64,000 nt of DNA from Mesostigma viride (GCA_009746045.1 RPFO01000175.1:477501-541500), one strand, 5' to 3'; positions 10,827 to 23,688 are shown, counted from the first letter of the stretch. Translations and numbers: made by a program. The notes: generated from the sequence alone by a model not told the origin.

Positions 10827-12811
10827 TTGGCCTAGTTGTTTGGAACGGACGAGGGAAATTGGCAAGGAAAACGGCGAGGAGAGGACCGATTCAAGGGGTA
10901 TTTGGCGGTTGCTGGCGACAAGCGAGAAAGCTGACGGACGGATCTGACGTACTGACATACCAGGTTTAGTTGCGGTTCGGTTCAGCCACCGGCTTCCCAA
11001 AATAGGCCAGCAAACCGTCCGGCACCATGAGTTTGCATGGAATCGAGGCGCAATCCAAGGGATCACAGGCTGTGGCCGGCCGTACAGGTTCGGCTGTCTT
11101 GCTAGTGGGCGGGCTGTGTGAGCGGGAGTGTACGGCTGTGCTGGTACTTGCCGTTGAGGCACAAAAAGCCGTTGAGGCACAGAATCTGCCAAGTAGCGGG
11201 GGTTCGGGGGCGGAGCCCCCGATCTTGTTACCCATACTAGGATGTGCCGAACTCTCAAACTCTCAAATTCTCAAATTCTCACTTCATTCACGCCGGCGGA
11301 CTACCTGCGGACTGCTTGACGCGGAGTCGCCGGGCTTCAAGTTCTGTAACTTACCGAACTTGCCGCAAGATGCCGCCGCGCTTTTTTGTACTTATTTTGG
11401 TACATGGCTTGCGTTGGGTTCATCGACGAGCATCGACGGTGCCATCCGACGGCGGAGAATAAGTTCGCCACAGCACAGCGCGACGCGATGGCTCTTTTCC
11501 ATGTACAACGTGTGATGCTAAGTCCGCAACGCTGACCGAAATTCCGTCCAACACCATCGTACAGTACTACCAGTCAACCTCAGCCCCCGCCCTCTGAGAA
11601 TTTGAGAATTGATTCCGAGTAGCCGTAACTAAAGCATGCCTCTAATTGGTACGTACCCGGCCCCCCCGTTGTAACACCGTCCCCCCCCCCCCCCCCTAAT
11701 AGAGTCATGCCTCTTATTTCATTTGAAGGTACCTCAGCCCCCGCCCTCTGAGAATTTGAGAATTGAGAACTCTGGAGCCAATTTTGCCCCGAACTAGGGC
11801 TAAACAAGCATATTGTGTTTCCCCTTCTTAAGTTAACATGGAGACAAGCCCACAGCTCCAGCCAATAGTGTGGCAGGTCAAAAAAATCCGCAAAAATATT
11901 CATCAAATCAGAAATAAGAAATAAGTTCCTGCGGGACAAGGACAAGATTCCCATGAATCTGGCAGTTATTCACAAAGTAAAGATATAGCTGGTAGTTACA
12001 GCCAATGAAATAAAGCTGAACATAACTTGACTTCCTGAACAATCTACTTGGAATCTCAAGGATCCGAGACCACTTTTGCCAAGCAGTTTTTCATGCCAGA
12101 TTCAACTGCTGAGAGGGCGGCCGCAAAATATACCGGCTTGTCAGGTAGAAATCCGTATGTTCCTTGCAGAAATCTGAGTTGTTGAGTCAAATCTGCTACA
12201 ACTACTAGTAGATATAATTTTTCTGACAGCCCCTTCAGCAGTTGCATCCGTCATGAAAAACTGCCTAGGAGATGTGTTTTCAGAATCTCGAGATTCGGTC
12301 ACTATAGTCCAGGAAATCATGCTGACACTAAAAGGGTCACTATAGCCTAACCAGCCTGTACTCGAATCCAGCATGATGTAAATTTTTTTGTTTTTTTCCA
12401 CCCCCCATGATAACAACGGGTGCAAAATCGTGCCACTTGGAGGAGCCTGGAGGAGCAGCGAACAGCGAGCAGCTTTTGGACCCGCCTCGCCCGTTCAAGT
12501 TTAAAATTCACAGAAACCCGCTTGGCATAAATGCTCTGTGCATGGCTTCCCCGATTCGGTTGGATTGGGGCATTGCCTTTGCGGGGTAGAGGCTAGAACA
12601 TAGAAGTGGCTTCTAGTGAAAACTGCGGCATGCTTGCTGCGTTGGATCTAGCGGCAAAGTTTCCTGGATAACTCTCTCCGAAGGAGCAAGGTTATCAGCA
12701 TGTGCCATGATACAGTATTGGCCGTACTCGAAACGCCGCGGACCTTATCGTCACTAGACCAAGCATGCCTTACACGTAGTCGATAGAGTAACGTCATACG
12801 CATACGATACC
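10827..12811. other. Intergenic region upstream of the coiled-coil gene
   Basis: No convincing gene, RNA or element is visible in these 2 kb. ORFs here are short and lack recognisable motifs. The stretch includes a 16-base C run near 11680-11695, A/T-rich DNA around 11760-12050, and short repeats around AATTCTCAAATTCTC. Any promoter of the gene that starts at 12812 should lie at the right end, but no clear core element can be named. Confidence 0.6.
11577..11768. repeat. Direct repeat pair of about 35 bp, with an inverted partner near 11260
   Basis: The sequence CTCAGCCCCCGCCCTCTGAG followed by AATTTGAGAATTGA occurs at about 11579 and again at about 11733, 154 bp apart. Part of it (GAGAATTTGAGAATT) is present as its reverse complement near 11260-11282. 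The intervening stretch also shares GCATGCCTCT/TCATGCCTCT. This may be the relic of a small foldback element; no target duplication is clear. Confidence 0.5.
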
Positions 12812-15800
12812 ATGGCGACTGTATCGCACAGCAGGGGGATGGAGGACATTATATTGGAGAACTTGAAGGTGCGCATATGTCACTAAATTTTGATCTGCCC
12901 TTCAGCGCAGGACGCATGCAGGAGCGGTGGCTGAGACATACGGGAAGATACCAGCGTATGGAAGGGAAATTAAGACAGAAACGTGCAGAGTATCGCTCAC
13001 TATTGTTAATATCGCGAAGCGAGAGCTCGATGGAGTCTCCGGGGGCATGAATCCTTTGCACCATGAAAAGTTTGGCACATGCTTACGATACGTAAAATGA
13101 TGTATGCCGATGTTATTGACCGTACTCCCGTGCAGACGGAGCTGGAACATTATAAAAACAGCAATGATGCATTCAGGGCACGGGAGGACCTGGCCGAGAA
13201 GGAGAAATGGCTGACTTTCCAGTTACACAAAGAGATGAAGGAGCGTTTCCAACGAGACATTGCCGCTCGGGAGGACCTCAGTCGTCAGGTAACCGTTTTT
13301 TTGCCTGATTTGCACTATAATTTCGCAGTCCTGAAGCGCGTCGCACTGACGCTGGTCTATAGCTGGTCACCATTTTGTTCCAATTATTCGTCCATTTCAT
13401 GCCGTTCAGAATCTTAATGGTGTGGCCGGCCTACCCCCATGTGCGCACATTGACAGGCCAAGCGCGTCCACGACTTTGAGATGGCCCAGCGGAAATATGA
13501 CGACTCCCTCGTCCAAGTTCAGCTATTTTTAGCGAGTGCCGAGATAGCCCGGCGACAAGTTGTTGAAGGTACGCTTGTGCCCGGCACCGTCAGGTGCGAT
13601 TTGCAGAACCCCCCAACAATGCCGTTAGCACCTTGGAAGGCATAGGGACTTTGATTGCTTGTCCCTTGGTGTTGATTGGCAACGTACAGATGCGAATAGG
13701 GTAGGTCTCTTGGTTTCTTGCCCCTTGGTGTGAATTGGCAATCTACAGAGGCAAATATTGTAGGTCCCTTCAGCCCTTGTGTACCTGTGCGTGCCCATGT
13801 GTATGTGTACATTCGTGTGTGGAATTCTGAAGGTAGTTTGCACTCACATCAGATAACACTATATCTAGGCACTGTCCCCTCCCGCCGTCTCGTGGAAAAC
13901 AAGCGAAAGAATCATGGCAAGGTGGGCCACATTGAAAGAGTCCAAGAGGCATGTGGGCGGGGAGCCGATGCTCATGACTTGGTGCGGTGGGTCGAGCGTG
14001 ACAGACCGCACCAGCAAATTGCATTAAACCAAGGTGAGCTGTGCTGTGCCGAGAAATCATACTTTCTCACACAGCATGGCGATGGTACGGTCACCCTAGC
14101 TCTGGGTGGGAGCAAGGGAGAGCCAACCAACAGACATTATCTGTTGTACTTGGTGCCAGCAGGCATCCTTTGCAGTCAAAGTTGGAATCCAACACTAGAA
14201 GCCAAATTTGGAATCCGCTTATCGAAGTGGCTGCCCTGTGAGCCAAGCATGTGGGTTCCGACACAATATGTGATTTGCAGCAGCTATCAACTTGTAGCCA
14301 TTTCCTCTGTACTCCATGCTGTGTATGGTTTGTCTATTAACCTGTAGTACAAGCAGCCACTCATGTCGACTCTCACCCAACCATGGGATTACCTCAATTA
14401 CGCAGTTTCCATTGATCGGGTCACCTTGTTTGATCCATTATGGCCGGGCCACCCCGCCCCCCATCTCCTGGGCACGACACAATTGCCCTCTTCTTGTTTG
14501 ATCCATTTTGGCTGGGGCACCCCGCTCCCCATCTCCTGGGCAAGGCACCACTGCCCTCTTCTTGTTTGATCCATTTTGCCTGGGGCACCCCGCTCCCCAT
14601 CTCCTGGGCAAGGCACCACTGCCCTCTTCTTGTTTGATCCATTTTGCCTGGGGCACCCCGCTCCCCATCTCCTGGGCAAGGCACCACTGCCCTCTTCTTG
14701 TTTGATCCATTTTGGCTGGGGCACCCCGCTCCCCATCTCCTGGGCAAGGCACCACTTCCCTCTTCTTGTTTGATCCATTTTGGCTGGGGCACCCCGCCCC
14801 CCATCTCCTGGGCAAGGCACCACTGCCCTCTTCTTGTTTGATCCATTTTGGCTGGGGCACCCCGCTCCCCATCTCCTGGGCAAGGCACCACTGCCCTCTT
14901 CTTGTTTGATCCATTTTGGCTGGGGCACCCCGCTCCCCATCTCCTGGGCAAGGCACCACTGCCCTCTTCTTGTTTGATCCATTTTGGCTGGGGCACCCGC
15001 TCCCCATCTCCTGGGCAAGGCACCACTGCCCTCTTCTTGTTTGATCCATTTTGGCTGGGGCACCCGCTCCCCATCTCCTGGGCAAGGCACCACTGCCCTC
15101 TTCTTGTTTGATCCATTTTGGCTGGGGCACCCCGCCCCCCATCTCCTGGGCAAGGCACCACTGCCCTCTTCTTGTTTGATCCATTTTGGCTGGGGCACCC
15201 CGCTCCCCATCTCCTGGGCAAGGCACCACTGCCCTCTTCTTGTTTGATCCATTTTGGCTGGGGCACCCCGCTCCCCATCTCCTGGGCAAGGCACCACTGC
15301 CCTCTTCTTGTTTGATCCATTTTGGCTGGGGCACCCGCCCCCCATCTCCTGGGCAAGGCACCACTGCCCTCTTCTTGTTTGATCCATTTTGGCTGGGGCA
15401 CCCCGCCCCCCATCTCCTGGGCAAGGCACCACTGCCCTCTTCTTTAGTCTACCACGAAGGCATCGCTGAATCCACCTTGTATAAATAAAGTAGTAGTAAA
15501 TACTATCATCATATGTAGGATAATGACGTGGATGAGCCGAGCTGACAGGGACGAGAGAAATAGGGACTAGCTTCTACATGAACTATGCCTTAACCCATTG
15601 CACCAAGCTTTCCTGCTCACATATTGGTATGCCGATAGCCAAAAAGGTTAGGTATCTTACAGACTTTGTGATGCTCCTGCTGACGCACGGTGCGCAGAGA
15701 TCGAGAAGGAGGGGCGGGACGCCCTGAAGGAGCACCGGGACATGGTCCTCTGCCGCGTCCGCTCCCAGCAGGTGGGCTAGCCGTCCGCTATTGAATCATA

Positions 15801-18800
15801 CAGGCATCGCGAGTCTCTGTAATTGTATGCACGCCCCCCGTTCCTGGGTCCCTAACAGAGAGTAAGCCCCTGTTGAGCCTGACGGGTGGCTCCGCTGCGA
15901 CGCTATCTTCGATGCGCTGCGACGCTACCTTGATTGCCTTGCGATGCTATCTTGAATGCCTCGCGAAGCTATCTACATTGCCTTGCGAAGCGGCCTCTAG
16001 ACAGGGCTTCCATGGTTGGGTGATGTCACGAATGATGTCTGATGCCGTCTAGCTTCTTGCGCGTGTTATCATAGGTGTGTGTCTCATGGGTTGTCTCCAG
16101 CATGTATCAGCATTCAGCCACCCGGTCAACCTCCCCATCCCATTCTTGCTCGGTCCCTCTCAAGTGCTCGCAGAGGGGTGTGCGTTCGGGTCCTGTTCCC
16201 ACTTGTCCTTGTACTCATGAATAGGAGGGCACATGCGGGGCATGACTGAGCGTGTTTGTGTACGGGGTGTAGCACCAGACCTTCAGCTGATATACCAAAC
16301 GGGTGCACTCTATCTACGATTCACCCAGCTCTATTGACCGCACCACCCTTCACGGGGTGCTTCAAAGGACAGGCCTTTTTATCTGGCTTGTTGCCCATCC
16401 GGAAGCCAAATGTGCTTACCGTTTCCTTCTGGAAATGTCACCAGACGGGAACGTTTGCTTCTCTCTATCAATTTCCTTCTGTCAACCGTCACAGAATCGA
16501 TACACACAAATGACACAGGGGGAGTCTGGTGGATGCACAGGATGGGGAATAATTGCAAGATATTTTTCAAATATTTGACGGGGGAATCGTGCGCGTCCGA
16601 CTGCAAAGCGCTTCCTTGGAAGTTATTTGGGAGTTCTAGCTTACAGTTTCAGAGGCTTGTTTCGACTGTGAGTTTGGAATTTGAGTTAGGGATGCGAGTT
16701 TGGGTGCTCGTGCTGCTTCAAACGTGGCCTGGAGCGCCCTGCCCTATCCACCCCACCAGCCTGCCCATGTGTGATTGCTCCCATCCCAGGCTACCAGGCA
16801 GGACACATGGATAGGTAGCCACCACATATCCATGTTCTATGCTGTTGCCCCCCCAGCCGCCTAGCTCCCACCAAAGGGAGGCAAGTGCACCCAACACCAT
16901 CTCTCTGGCATTCACCCCACATGCTTCTCCTTTCCGCTGAACCACCACCACTCTGAAAAAGAAACACCGAAGTAGGGGCCAAATATAGACGAGTATTTGC
17001 GGAGCGAGAAATCATAAACAAGACGCCCAAGGACCACTAAGAGATGATCATATGTCGGTTTGAGTGGATGTGTGGTTGCCCCGCAGGAGTTGAAGGCATC
17101 TGCAGAAGAAACGCGCTCCCTGCAGCGACAGCTGGTGGATACTGCAGGCCAGAGCAGGCAGCATGAGCGCGCCGCCGCCATCCCAGAGGCAGAGCTGAGC
17201 AAAGCCGTTGCTGCCGCCGCCACCGCCGCACCAGCACTTGCACCAGCAGCAGCACCAGCACCAGCAGCACCAGCAGCACCAGCAGCAGGGCCAGGGGCAG
17301 CAGGGGCACCAGCAGCGGCGGCAGCCAGCCGTAGTAAACCAAAGGATAGAGCTGCCAGTGCCCCGCACAAGGCATCAAGCGCCGACACTGCCAAGACACG
17401 CAAGAGCGCCGCGGGAGCGTCGCGGCAGCAAGAAGTAGAGGCCGAGGACGGCGCCCTGAGGGAGGCACGGGCCCAGCCTGGGGCACTGGGTGGTCCTGTG
17501 GCGGCAGAAGTGGCAGGGGGAGAGTTGGAGAAGGGCCAGAAGCAGCAAAAGGGTCAGCAACAGCAGAGGAAGCGGCAACGGCAGCAGCAGCAGCAGCCGG
17601 ATGAGGTAAGAGCGGGATGGGCTTGAGGCATATGAGTAGGGAGCGCACGAGGAGGGTGCATGGCTTTGGAGATTTACTTTTTTGGCTAGCGTCGCATGTG
17701 CAATGCCTGGGTGAGGGATTAGGTGAGCCTTCCAGGAAGCTGCTGCCGCATCAAGCACGAGATTTGCAAACTGGGATGCTGGGATGGACTTGCTTGCGTG
17801 CCTGGGTTTTCAAGAGCCAACAACCGGTGCCTTGGTGCAGTGTTGGGCTTGGAGGCAGGTTGCATGGATGCATTGCCATGGCCTGGATGCATCATGTCCA
17901 TTTGGATTTAATTTTATTTTTATAACATGGATTACTTTATATTGCACAAGCTGAAGTGGCTGATAATGATTATGCGTTTCCTGATGGAAGAGACTGCTTT
18001 TCAGATGGGCATGGACATGGTGGCACAGCACATCTAAAGCAAACATGTTGGCTGATGTTCTTGTGTTGGCGGTCTTCCCATGGTGTGTGCGGATCCTTTC
18101 CAGAAGCACATCTGCGTACACATGATAGTGTGTTGGTGCTTGCCTACTGAGGATTCGTTTGAGGCATCTCCTTCTTTCAAGCTTCAACCTATCACCTGTA
18201 ACCTGGGCTTCATACCTACACCTTCAACGGGTCATCAATACTTTCAAATGTTTAACTGCAACTTCTATTACTACCATCTTGAGCTGATAGCTTCCTTACC
18301 TACAACTTCCATTACTATCACCTTGAGCTGACAGTTTCCCTATTCCTGCTTGTTTCGCAGAACGCTGCGCCTGAGGCAGGGGAGCGGCCACCTGCGGGCG
18401 CCAGAATTCCTTTGGGTTCCGAGAAGCGCCCCAAGCGCTCCCCCTCGCTCGCAGACCATGGGCCGACCGCCACGCTGCCCGACGCGCCACCGGCAACCCG
18501 CACGCAGGCCACAGGCCTCCGGAAGCCTGCCGGGAGAAAGAGCACCGCCGAGGCAGCCGCACAGGCGCAGGTCGAACAGGGCCTTGTGGGTGAAGACGAG
18601 GGTGAGGCGGCAGGCAAAGAGGATGCCACGCAGGAAAGACCTGTCTCGCGCAACCGAGGCCCCCAGGCAACCACCACGGACGGCCAGGAGGCCAAGGCAG
18701 GAGCTGGTTCCCAAGTTGACAAGGCCCGTGGCGAGGACCATGCAGGGGCTCACAAGGGCGCAGAACCCGTGGAAAAAGCTGCACGCAAAGCCACCGTAAT

Positions 18801-21800
18801 CAACCAATCGGCACGCAAGGACATGGGCAGTGAGGAACCCAGGCACAAGCGCACCGTCAGCGAGGAGGCCGGCGCACAGGAAAAGAGTGGGGCGGGGGGT
18901 GGCGGCGATGCGGCCCCTGGGGTTGACGCCAGCATCCCCCGCGATACCCGCGCGGCGGCAAGGCCAGGCCGTGGCGGCGGCAAGCATGCCAAGACCGATG
19001 AGAACGCTGCCGCAGGGTCCCTCAGGAAGCCGGCGCGTCGTGCGCAGAAGAAGCCGGTTCCTGGTGTGGACGACGTGCCCGCCGTGGCCGAGGATGGACT
19101 TGTCCTCCCTCACCTGGTCCCAGGAATCGAGGGGGGGGGCGCTACGGGGATGGGCCTCCCATTGGGAAAGAGCACGGCGGTCGTTGGTAGGGCACCATCG
19201 GGGCGCGCCGTTGCAGATGCCAGACCATCGATGCGGTCGGATGATGGCCAAGCCGAGGAGGCCAGCGGGCCTGGTGACATGGCGGGTGATGTGGCAGATG
19301 GGGAGGACGAGGGACGGGGGAGCGCCCACGCGGACGCGGAGGATGGGAGGGAGGCATCAGAAGAGGTGGACATGGAGGTATGTGGGGCTCTAACAACCTA
19401 AGATGTGTTGAAACGTTGTGTTGAAACGTGAACATAGTGGTTCTCTCCAGATTTCTGGCCTGCTCTGGCTGGTTGTCTCATTGATAGTGGAACACGGCCA
19501 TACTGGCTACTCATGGCAGAGCAACTTCTGGTCTGCGCTGGTCGTCTATTTGATAGTGGAACAGGGGCATTACTGGCTTACTGGCTATTCACGGCAGACC
19601 AACTTCTGGCCTGAGGTGGTTGTCTCATGGACATTGATAGTGCTACCCTCCTTGATGTGGCTACCCCGGCTTTTGGTACCGCTACACCAATACCGGATGT
19701 CAGGGCCTATTTGGTTGCTTGGTTTCACTAGGTACTCCAATAGCGGAACCGAAGCCGCGATTAGTTGAGGTTCCTGACAGAGTACAGACCTGCTTAGCTG
19801 CATGGCCCGCTCTCCCTGGTGTCCCGTGTTTGAATGGGGAGGGGGTTGCCTTGCGAAGCTGTAGACCATGGATCCCATGGAGAGTATTATAATTAATTGA
19901 TAAAATGATTGGTTTACCTACAGGCTTGTGGTCTAGCATACCAGCCTCATGGTCTAACACACGGGCATCCATGCGCAGGCCCCTGCAGGCTTCACCTGGG
20001 CCAATGGGACAGTTCTGCATGCCCCTGGTTTTCTTCCCTGTGCCTCATCATGTCACCTCGCAATCACGTTGGCCACTCCCCGCTCTACAGAAAGCAGAGC
20101 ACAAAGCTTGTCTTGTTACTTGGCGAGCTGTCCACAGGAAGAGTAAGGGGCAAGAGCGCTGTGTGATTGATTATCCAACTGCCTCCTGACTACAACTGAG
20201 CCCCTGCATGCTGTTCCACACAAGTCACCTGTGCAAGTCCAACCACGCCTACCCCGCCGAGCCACCATGACATGATTTCTCCTGGGAATGGAACCCTCAT
20301 CGCGGCTCTTACTGTTCTCGTACCTCCGAACCTCCACTCACATCCATGCCTTGATTTTTTTTTTACAGGTCATCTTTCTTCTTCTCTTACTTCTACTTTC
20401 TTATTCGTTGCCCGCATCATGCAGGAGCTGGAACGGGCGCTAGAAGTTTCCTCCCGCGCGTGCGAGGAGCCCCGCAGTACCGTCCGCAAGCTGGACGAGG
20501 AGTTAGAGGCGGCCGCCGCGGCGACCATGACCACCGCCGCCACCACAACGAACACCGGGAGCCGCCAGAAGGGCCACAAGGTGGACACCGCAGGCCAAAA
20601 CACAGGCCATCGCCCGAACGCAGCCACGACCCGACAGGAGGCAAGCCAGTCGAAGGCCCGGAAGTCTCACAGCGTGGCCAACGACAACCTCAACCGTGCG
20701 TCAGCTGCCATAGATGCGTCTGCACCCACCAAGGGCGCTGAACGCATCTCAGGGCCCCAGCAGGGATCCAGGACCCCCGGGCGGAAGGTCCGTCCTGAGC
20801 CCCTGGCAGGGAAAACGGTTCACGCTGCGCCTGGCGATGACGGCCCCTCTGCCGGCCAGCGGTCGTCACGGCTGGCACGCCGCGACAAGGGCCGGCCATC
20901 ACTTGCAGCCGGTGCCGGGGACCCGGTGGCTTCCGCCGGCCACAGTAATGCTGGTGCCGAGCCTGGGCGCCGCAATAGCGGGGCTTGTGCTCGTTCCAAC
21001 GGTGGGGTTGGTGTGGTCATGGCAGAAGGGGAAAAGAGGGATGGTGCGCTGGAAGTCGTTGACAAGTCGGGGGGCAAGGGCCAAAAGTGCGCAAGGCCAG
21101 GCCAGGGGACCGGGCGAGGGGGCAAGCAGGCGACGTTGGGGCCCGAGGAGGACCAGCCTGTCGGTCGGAAGAAGGCGAGGGTGGAGGGCCAGGGCGCTGG
21201 TGATGCCAGGAAGCAAGGGGGTCGGGCGGGCGAGGGGGTGAGCCTGAGAGAGACGCTGAGGCGGAAGCGACACCAAAGGAGTGTCCGTCATCAGTGCCGG
21301 GTTCATCAGGACTGCGTCCTCAGCTTCAGCAGCAGCAGCAGCAGCAGCAGGTATCAGGGATGATGGGGGTATGAGGGATGAGGGATGAGGGATGAGGGAT
21401 GAGGGATGAGGGATGAGGGATGAGGGATGAGGGATGAGGGATGAGGGATGAGGGATGAGGGATGAGGGATGAGGGATGAGGGATGAGGGATGGGAGATGA
21501 GGGATGAGGGATGAGGGATGAGGGATGAGGGATGAGGGATGAGGGATGAGGGATGAGGGATGAGGGATGAGGGATGAGGGATGAGGGATGAGGGATGAGG
21601 GATGAGGGATGAGGGATGAGGGATGAGGGATGAGGGATGAGGGATGAGGGATGAGGGATGAGGGATGAGGATGGTTAAAGCTCTTGCCGTCGCCGGAAAG
21701 GTTTGTGGTGGAGGGGCTCAAACTGACTCTCATGTATGGTGCTTGTGCCTCCAGATATTGACACATCCTTTGCGCTGCTCTTCTAGTCGAACATGCTGGT

Positions 21801-22322
21801 CATGCATCGTATAGCCAGCATTGCCGGCCTTTGACAGGAACGTCATGATTGCTGCTATCACCCTGATCGTCAGCAACATTCTAAATGGTACTCACCCTCA
21901 TACTGGTGCTTCTGCTGCTCCTCGTGATTATTACTGTGTTATGGACACTCCCGCTTTAGTTTGCATTTCGCTGGTCATTCAAGTGTTTGGGAAACCTTTT
22001 CATGACCTCATCACGTATTCTCAAACCATACCACCTAAACTCTCTGCTTCCTGTCTGCCGGCAGGGCAATGCAAGCCAGTCAAGGCCGATCAGCCCCTCT
22101 GCACTGACCATGTCAAACTTCCGGAATACCACCGTGATAGGAAAGACGAGAATTCGGCCAAGCCTTGGTGGCACTAGCAAGCAGGGCTCATCAGCCAAAG
22201 GACCTGGAGGTAGTGGGTCCTCTTCTGGAATCGCTCTAGTGTCAACCATGTCAAGCTCTAGCAGCTTCTGGCAAAAGGTCTTCCAAATACCCCCAATTCT
22301 GAAGTCAACTCAAGGGTCATGA
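12812..22322 (+). CDS. Host gene: multi-exon coiled-coil, low-complexity protein (about 1,150 aa)
   Basis: Function not recognised. Ten exons splice with GT-AG borders and matching phase: 12812-12868, 12906-13091, 13136-13288, 13457-13568, 13869-14033, 15698-15771, 17087-17605, 18361-19377, 20425-21350, 22065-22322. The start ATG at 12812 begins MATVSHSRGM; the stop is TGA 22320-22322. Exons 3-6 and the starts of 7 and 9 encode charged heptad-like coiled coil (TELEHYKNSNDAFRARED, ELKASAEETRSLQRQLVD, ELERALEVSSRACEEP). The rest of exons 7-9 is Ala/Pro/Gln/Lys-rich and probably disordered and basic. The last exon is Ser-rich (MSNFRNTTVIGKTRIRPSLG). Exon 9 appears to need a one-base shift within its G-rich stretch 21204-21239 before the Gln run, which then joins exon 10 in phase. 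Exons 1-2 are the least certain. Confidence 0.66.
14426..15443. repeat. 68-bp minisatellite, about 15 copies, in intron 5
   Basis: A 68-bp unit containing CTTGTTTGATCCATTTTGGC and CCCCATCTCCTGGGCAAGG repeats head to tail from about 14426 to 15443. A few units are one or two bases shorter (GGGCACCCGC in place of GGGCACCCCGC), and the first unit is the most diverged. Both borders lie inside the intron between exons at 13869-14033 and 15698-15771. The unit has no stop codon in any minus-strand frame, so long ORFs appear there by chance. Confidence 0.97.
15892..15990. repeat. Short imperfect tandem repeat in intron 6
   Basis: Units of roughly 28-30 bp carrying the core GCGAYGCTAYCTTSATTGC repeat about three and a half times, with increasing divergence toward the right (GCGAAGCTATCTACATTGC). 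They lie in the intron between the exons ending 15771 and starting 17087. Confidence 0.7.
19453..19645. repeat. Tandem repeat of 74-88 bp, about 2.5 copies, in intron 8
   Basis: Units begin TCTGGCCTG or TCTGGTCTG at 19453, 19527 and 19615 and share GATAGTGGAACA, TACTGGCTA and GGCAGANCAACT. The second unit has a small internal expansion (TTACTGGCTTACTGGCTATT). It sits just after the donor site at 19378. Confidence 0.75.
21368..21671. repeat. Heptamer satellite (GGATGAG)n, about 43 copies, in intron 9
   Basis: A nearly perfect 7-bp repeat fills about 300 bp just after the donor at 21351. The only obvious interruption is GGGATGGGAGATGAGG near 21490. The period is not a multiple of three, so an artificial ORF (repeats of PSSLIPH) appears on the minus strand; it is not a gene. 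Confidence 0.97.
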
Positions 22323-22924
22323 AAGGTTCTCTGCCTAATCGTTCAAAATTTCAACCCATGTAATTGTTGACGAAGAAAATTATGATTGTTTCAATCCTAC
22401 TATTTCTGGTCTGCATTCGCTGGTGGTCTCATTGACACTATCATGTGACGTCGAAATTCTAATTCTTGGCATCCTGCATGTCCAACATTCCTTTTCTCAT
22501 CGAATTTCTGGTCGTTCTTGTTGGACGTGCATGTTTCTCGTATTTATCGCCATGATGGTCATGGAAGCTAGCATACTGATGTATCCTGATTTTGCATAAT
22601 TCGACTTCCCTAGGTTGGATAACTAGGCACCCATTCCATATCGATTCGATCCATCCATTTTAAATTGAGGATTAATATGCACATGTGACGCAGTCTACGT
22701 GTCATTAATTCTATGTGTGATTTCATTCTAATCTAATGAACCCACACAAAAATCGATCGACACAACCACTGTTCTGCGAGAGAATTACCTGAACTGGAAA
22801 GGATCCACGGGTAGTGCAGAAACTAGCTTGCGAAGGGATACCTATATTGAACGGATGGACTCGCAATGTCAAGCAGCTGTGCTCGCTGTCTTGTTAACTG
22901 ACAAACATAACTCTTGAATACAGT
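22323..22924. other. 3' flank of the coiled-coil gene
   Basis: A/T-rich DNA without ORFs of note. It should hold the 3' untranslated region and polyadenylation site of the gene ending at 22322, but no unambiguous signal is seen. It ends at the 11-bp target duplication of the retroposon that follows. Confidence 0.6.
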
Positions 22925-22954
22925 ATGCATTGCTTAGTCCTTGTACAGCCTTAG
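22925..22954 (+). mobile_element. SINE-1, 5' end, with its left 11-bp target duplication
   Basis: The 11-mer ATGCATTGCTT at 22925-22935 recurs at 32644-32654, immediately after the TTAA tail of the element's right part. Between them lie this short 5' piece, the whole of Gypsy-3, and the rest of SINE-1. The piece carries CTTGTACAGCC, also present at the start of the right part, so the intact SINE began with a short tandem duplication of that stretch. Confidence 0.75.
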
Positions 22955-23688
22955 TGTTGCACGGATGCAACATGCCATTTGTGGTATTAAATTATCCGTC
23001 CCGGTCGATCGGCGCCGACCGTAATCCGGCGCCAGTGCCGAGGCCATAGTATAGTTGGCAGCCGAGGCAATCCGTGTGGAAGTAAGTGTAGAAGTTTTGC
23101 TGACGAACTTGGCCTTTGCGCCGTAGGCAGACCTAGCGCCTGAACGGGAGTTACGGGACAGCCAAGTGGCACTGCACATGCGTTATGATGGTACCTACGG
23201 ACATTTGGATATTTTCAGGAGAGGCCTCTAGCCGTACTGGTCTTTAATGTGTTCTAGACGGTTCGAGAAGCCCGTCCCCGCGGACCTCACGTCATGCCTG
23301 GTTGGCAGCGCCAGGCGCAGCCACCAACGGGGACGAAGGGACAAAATAGGAAGGCACGAGCTATGCCAGCAATCCGGACCTTGTATCGTAATTTACCACG
23401 TTGCTCTACAGATTATTTACCATCGCTTAATCCTGGAGTGTAAATCTCCTGTGGGCTCGAGTGTGAATCCCTCGCCTACTGGGTGTAAGTCTTCCCGCAT
23501 TGAGTGTTTTAATCTGTGTGGTAACATTGTAATATACGAAACCGGTTTTCCGGGTTTGAGCTTATTCGTATTGTGTGACGAGTATTCTTAAGCCACCATC
23601 GTGCGCTGTGACGCATAGGAAGTCAAAGGTCTTTCGCATTCGTTCTCAATCCTTAAGGCGCTATTTTAAATAGCCATACGTGTTAAAC
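22955..23688 (+). repeat. Gypsy-3 5' LTR
   Basis: It begins TGTTGCACGGATGCAACATG, a small hairpin, and ends CATACGTGTTAAAC just before the primer site. It carries the extra AAGT unit near 23085 that the 3' copy lacks. Promoter elements for element transcription should lie here; none can be named with confidence. Confidence 0.9.

Noticed and set aside
14398-15432. Long minus-strand ORFs of 328-344 codons
   Set aside because: They are by-products of the 68-bp minisatellite: all three frames are equally open and the array lies in an intron of a plus-strand gene.
14426-15443. CRISPR array
   Set aside because: Units are contiguous 68-bp repeats without unique spacers, and the DNA is eukaryotic.
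21326-21766. Minus-strand ORF of PSSLIPH repeats
   Set aside because: Translation of the heptamer satellite; the period gives one stop-free frame by chance.
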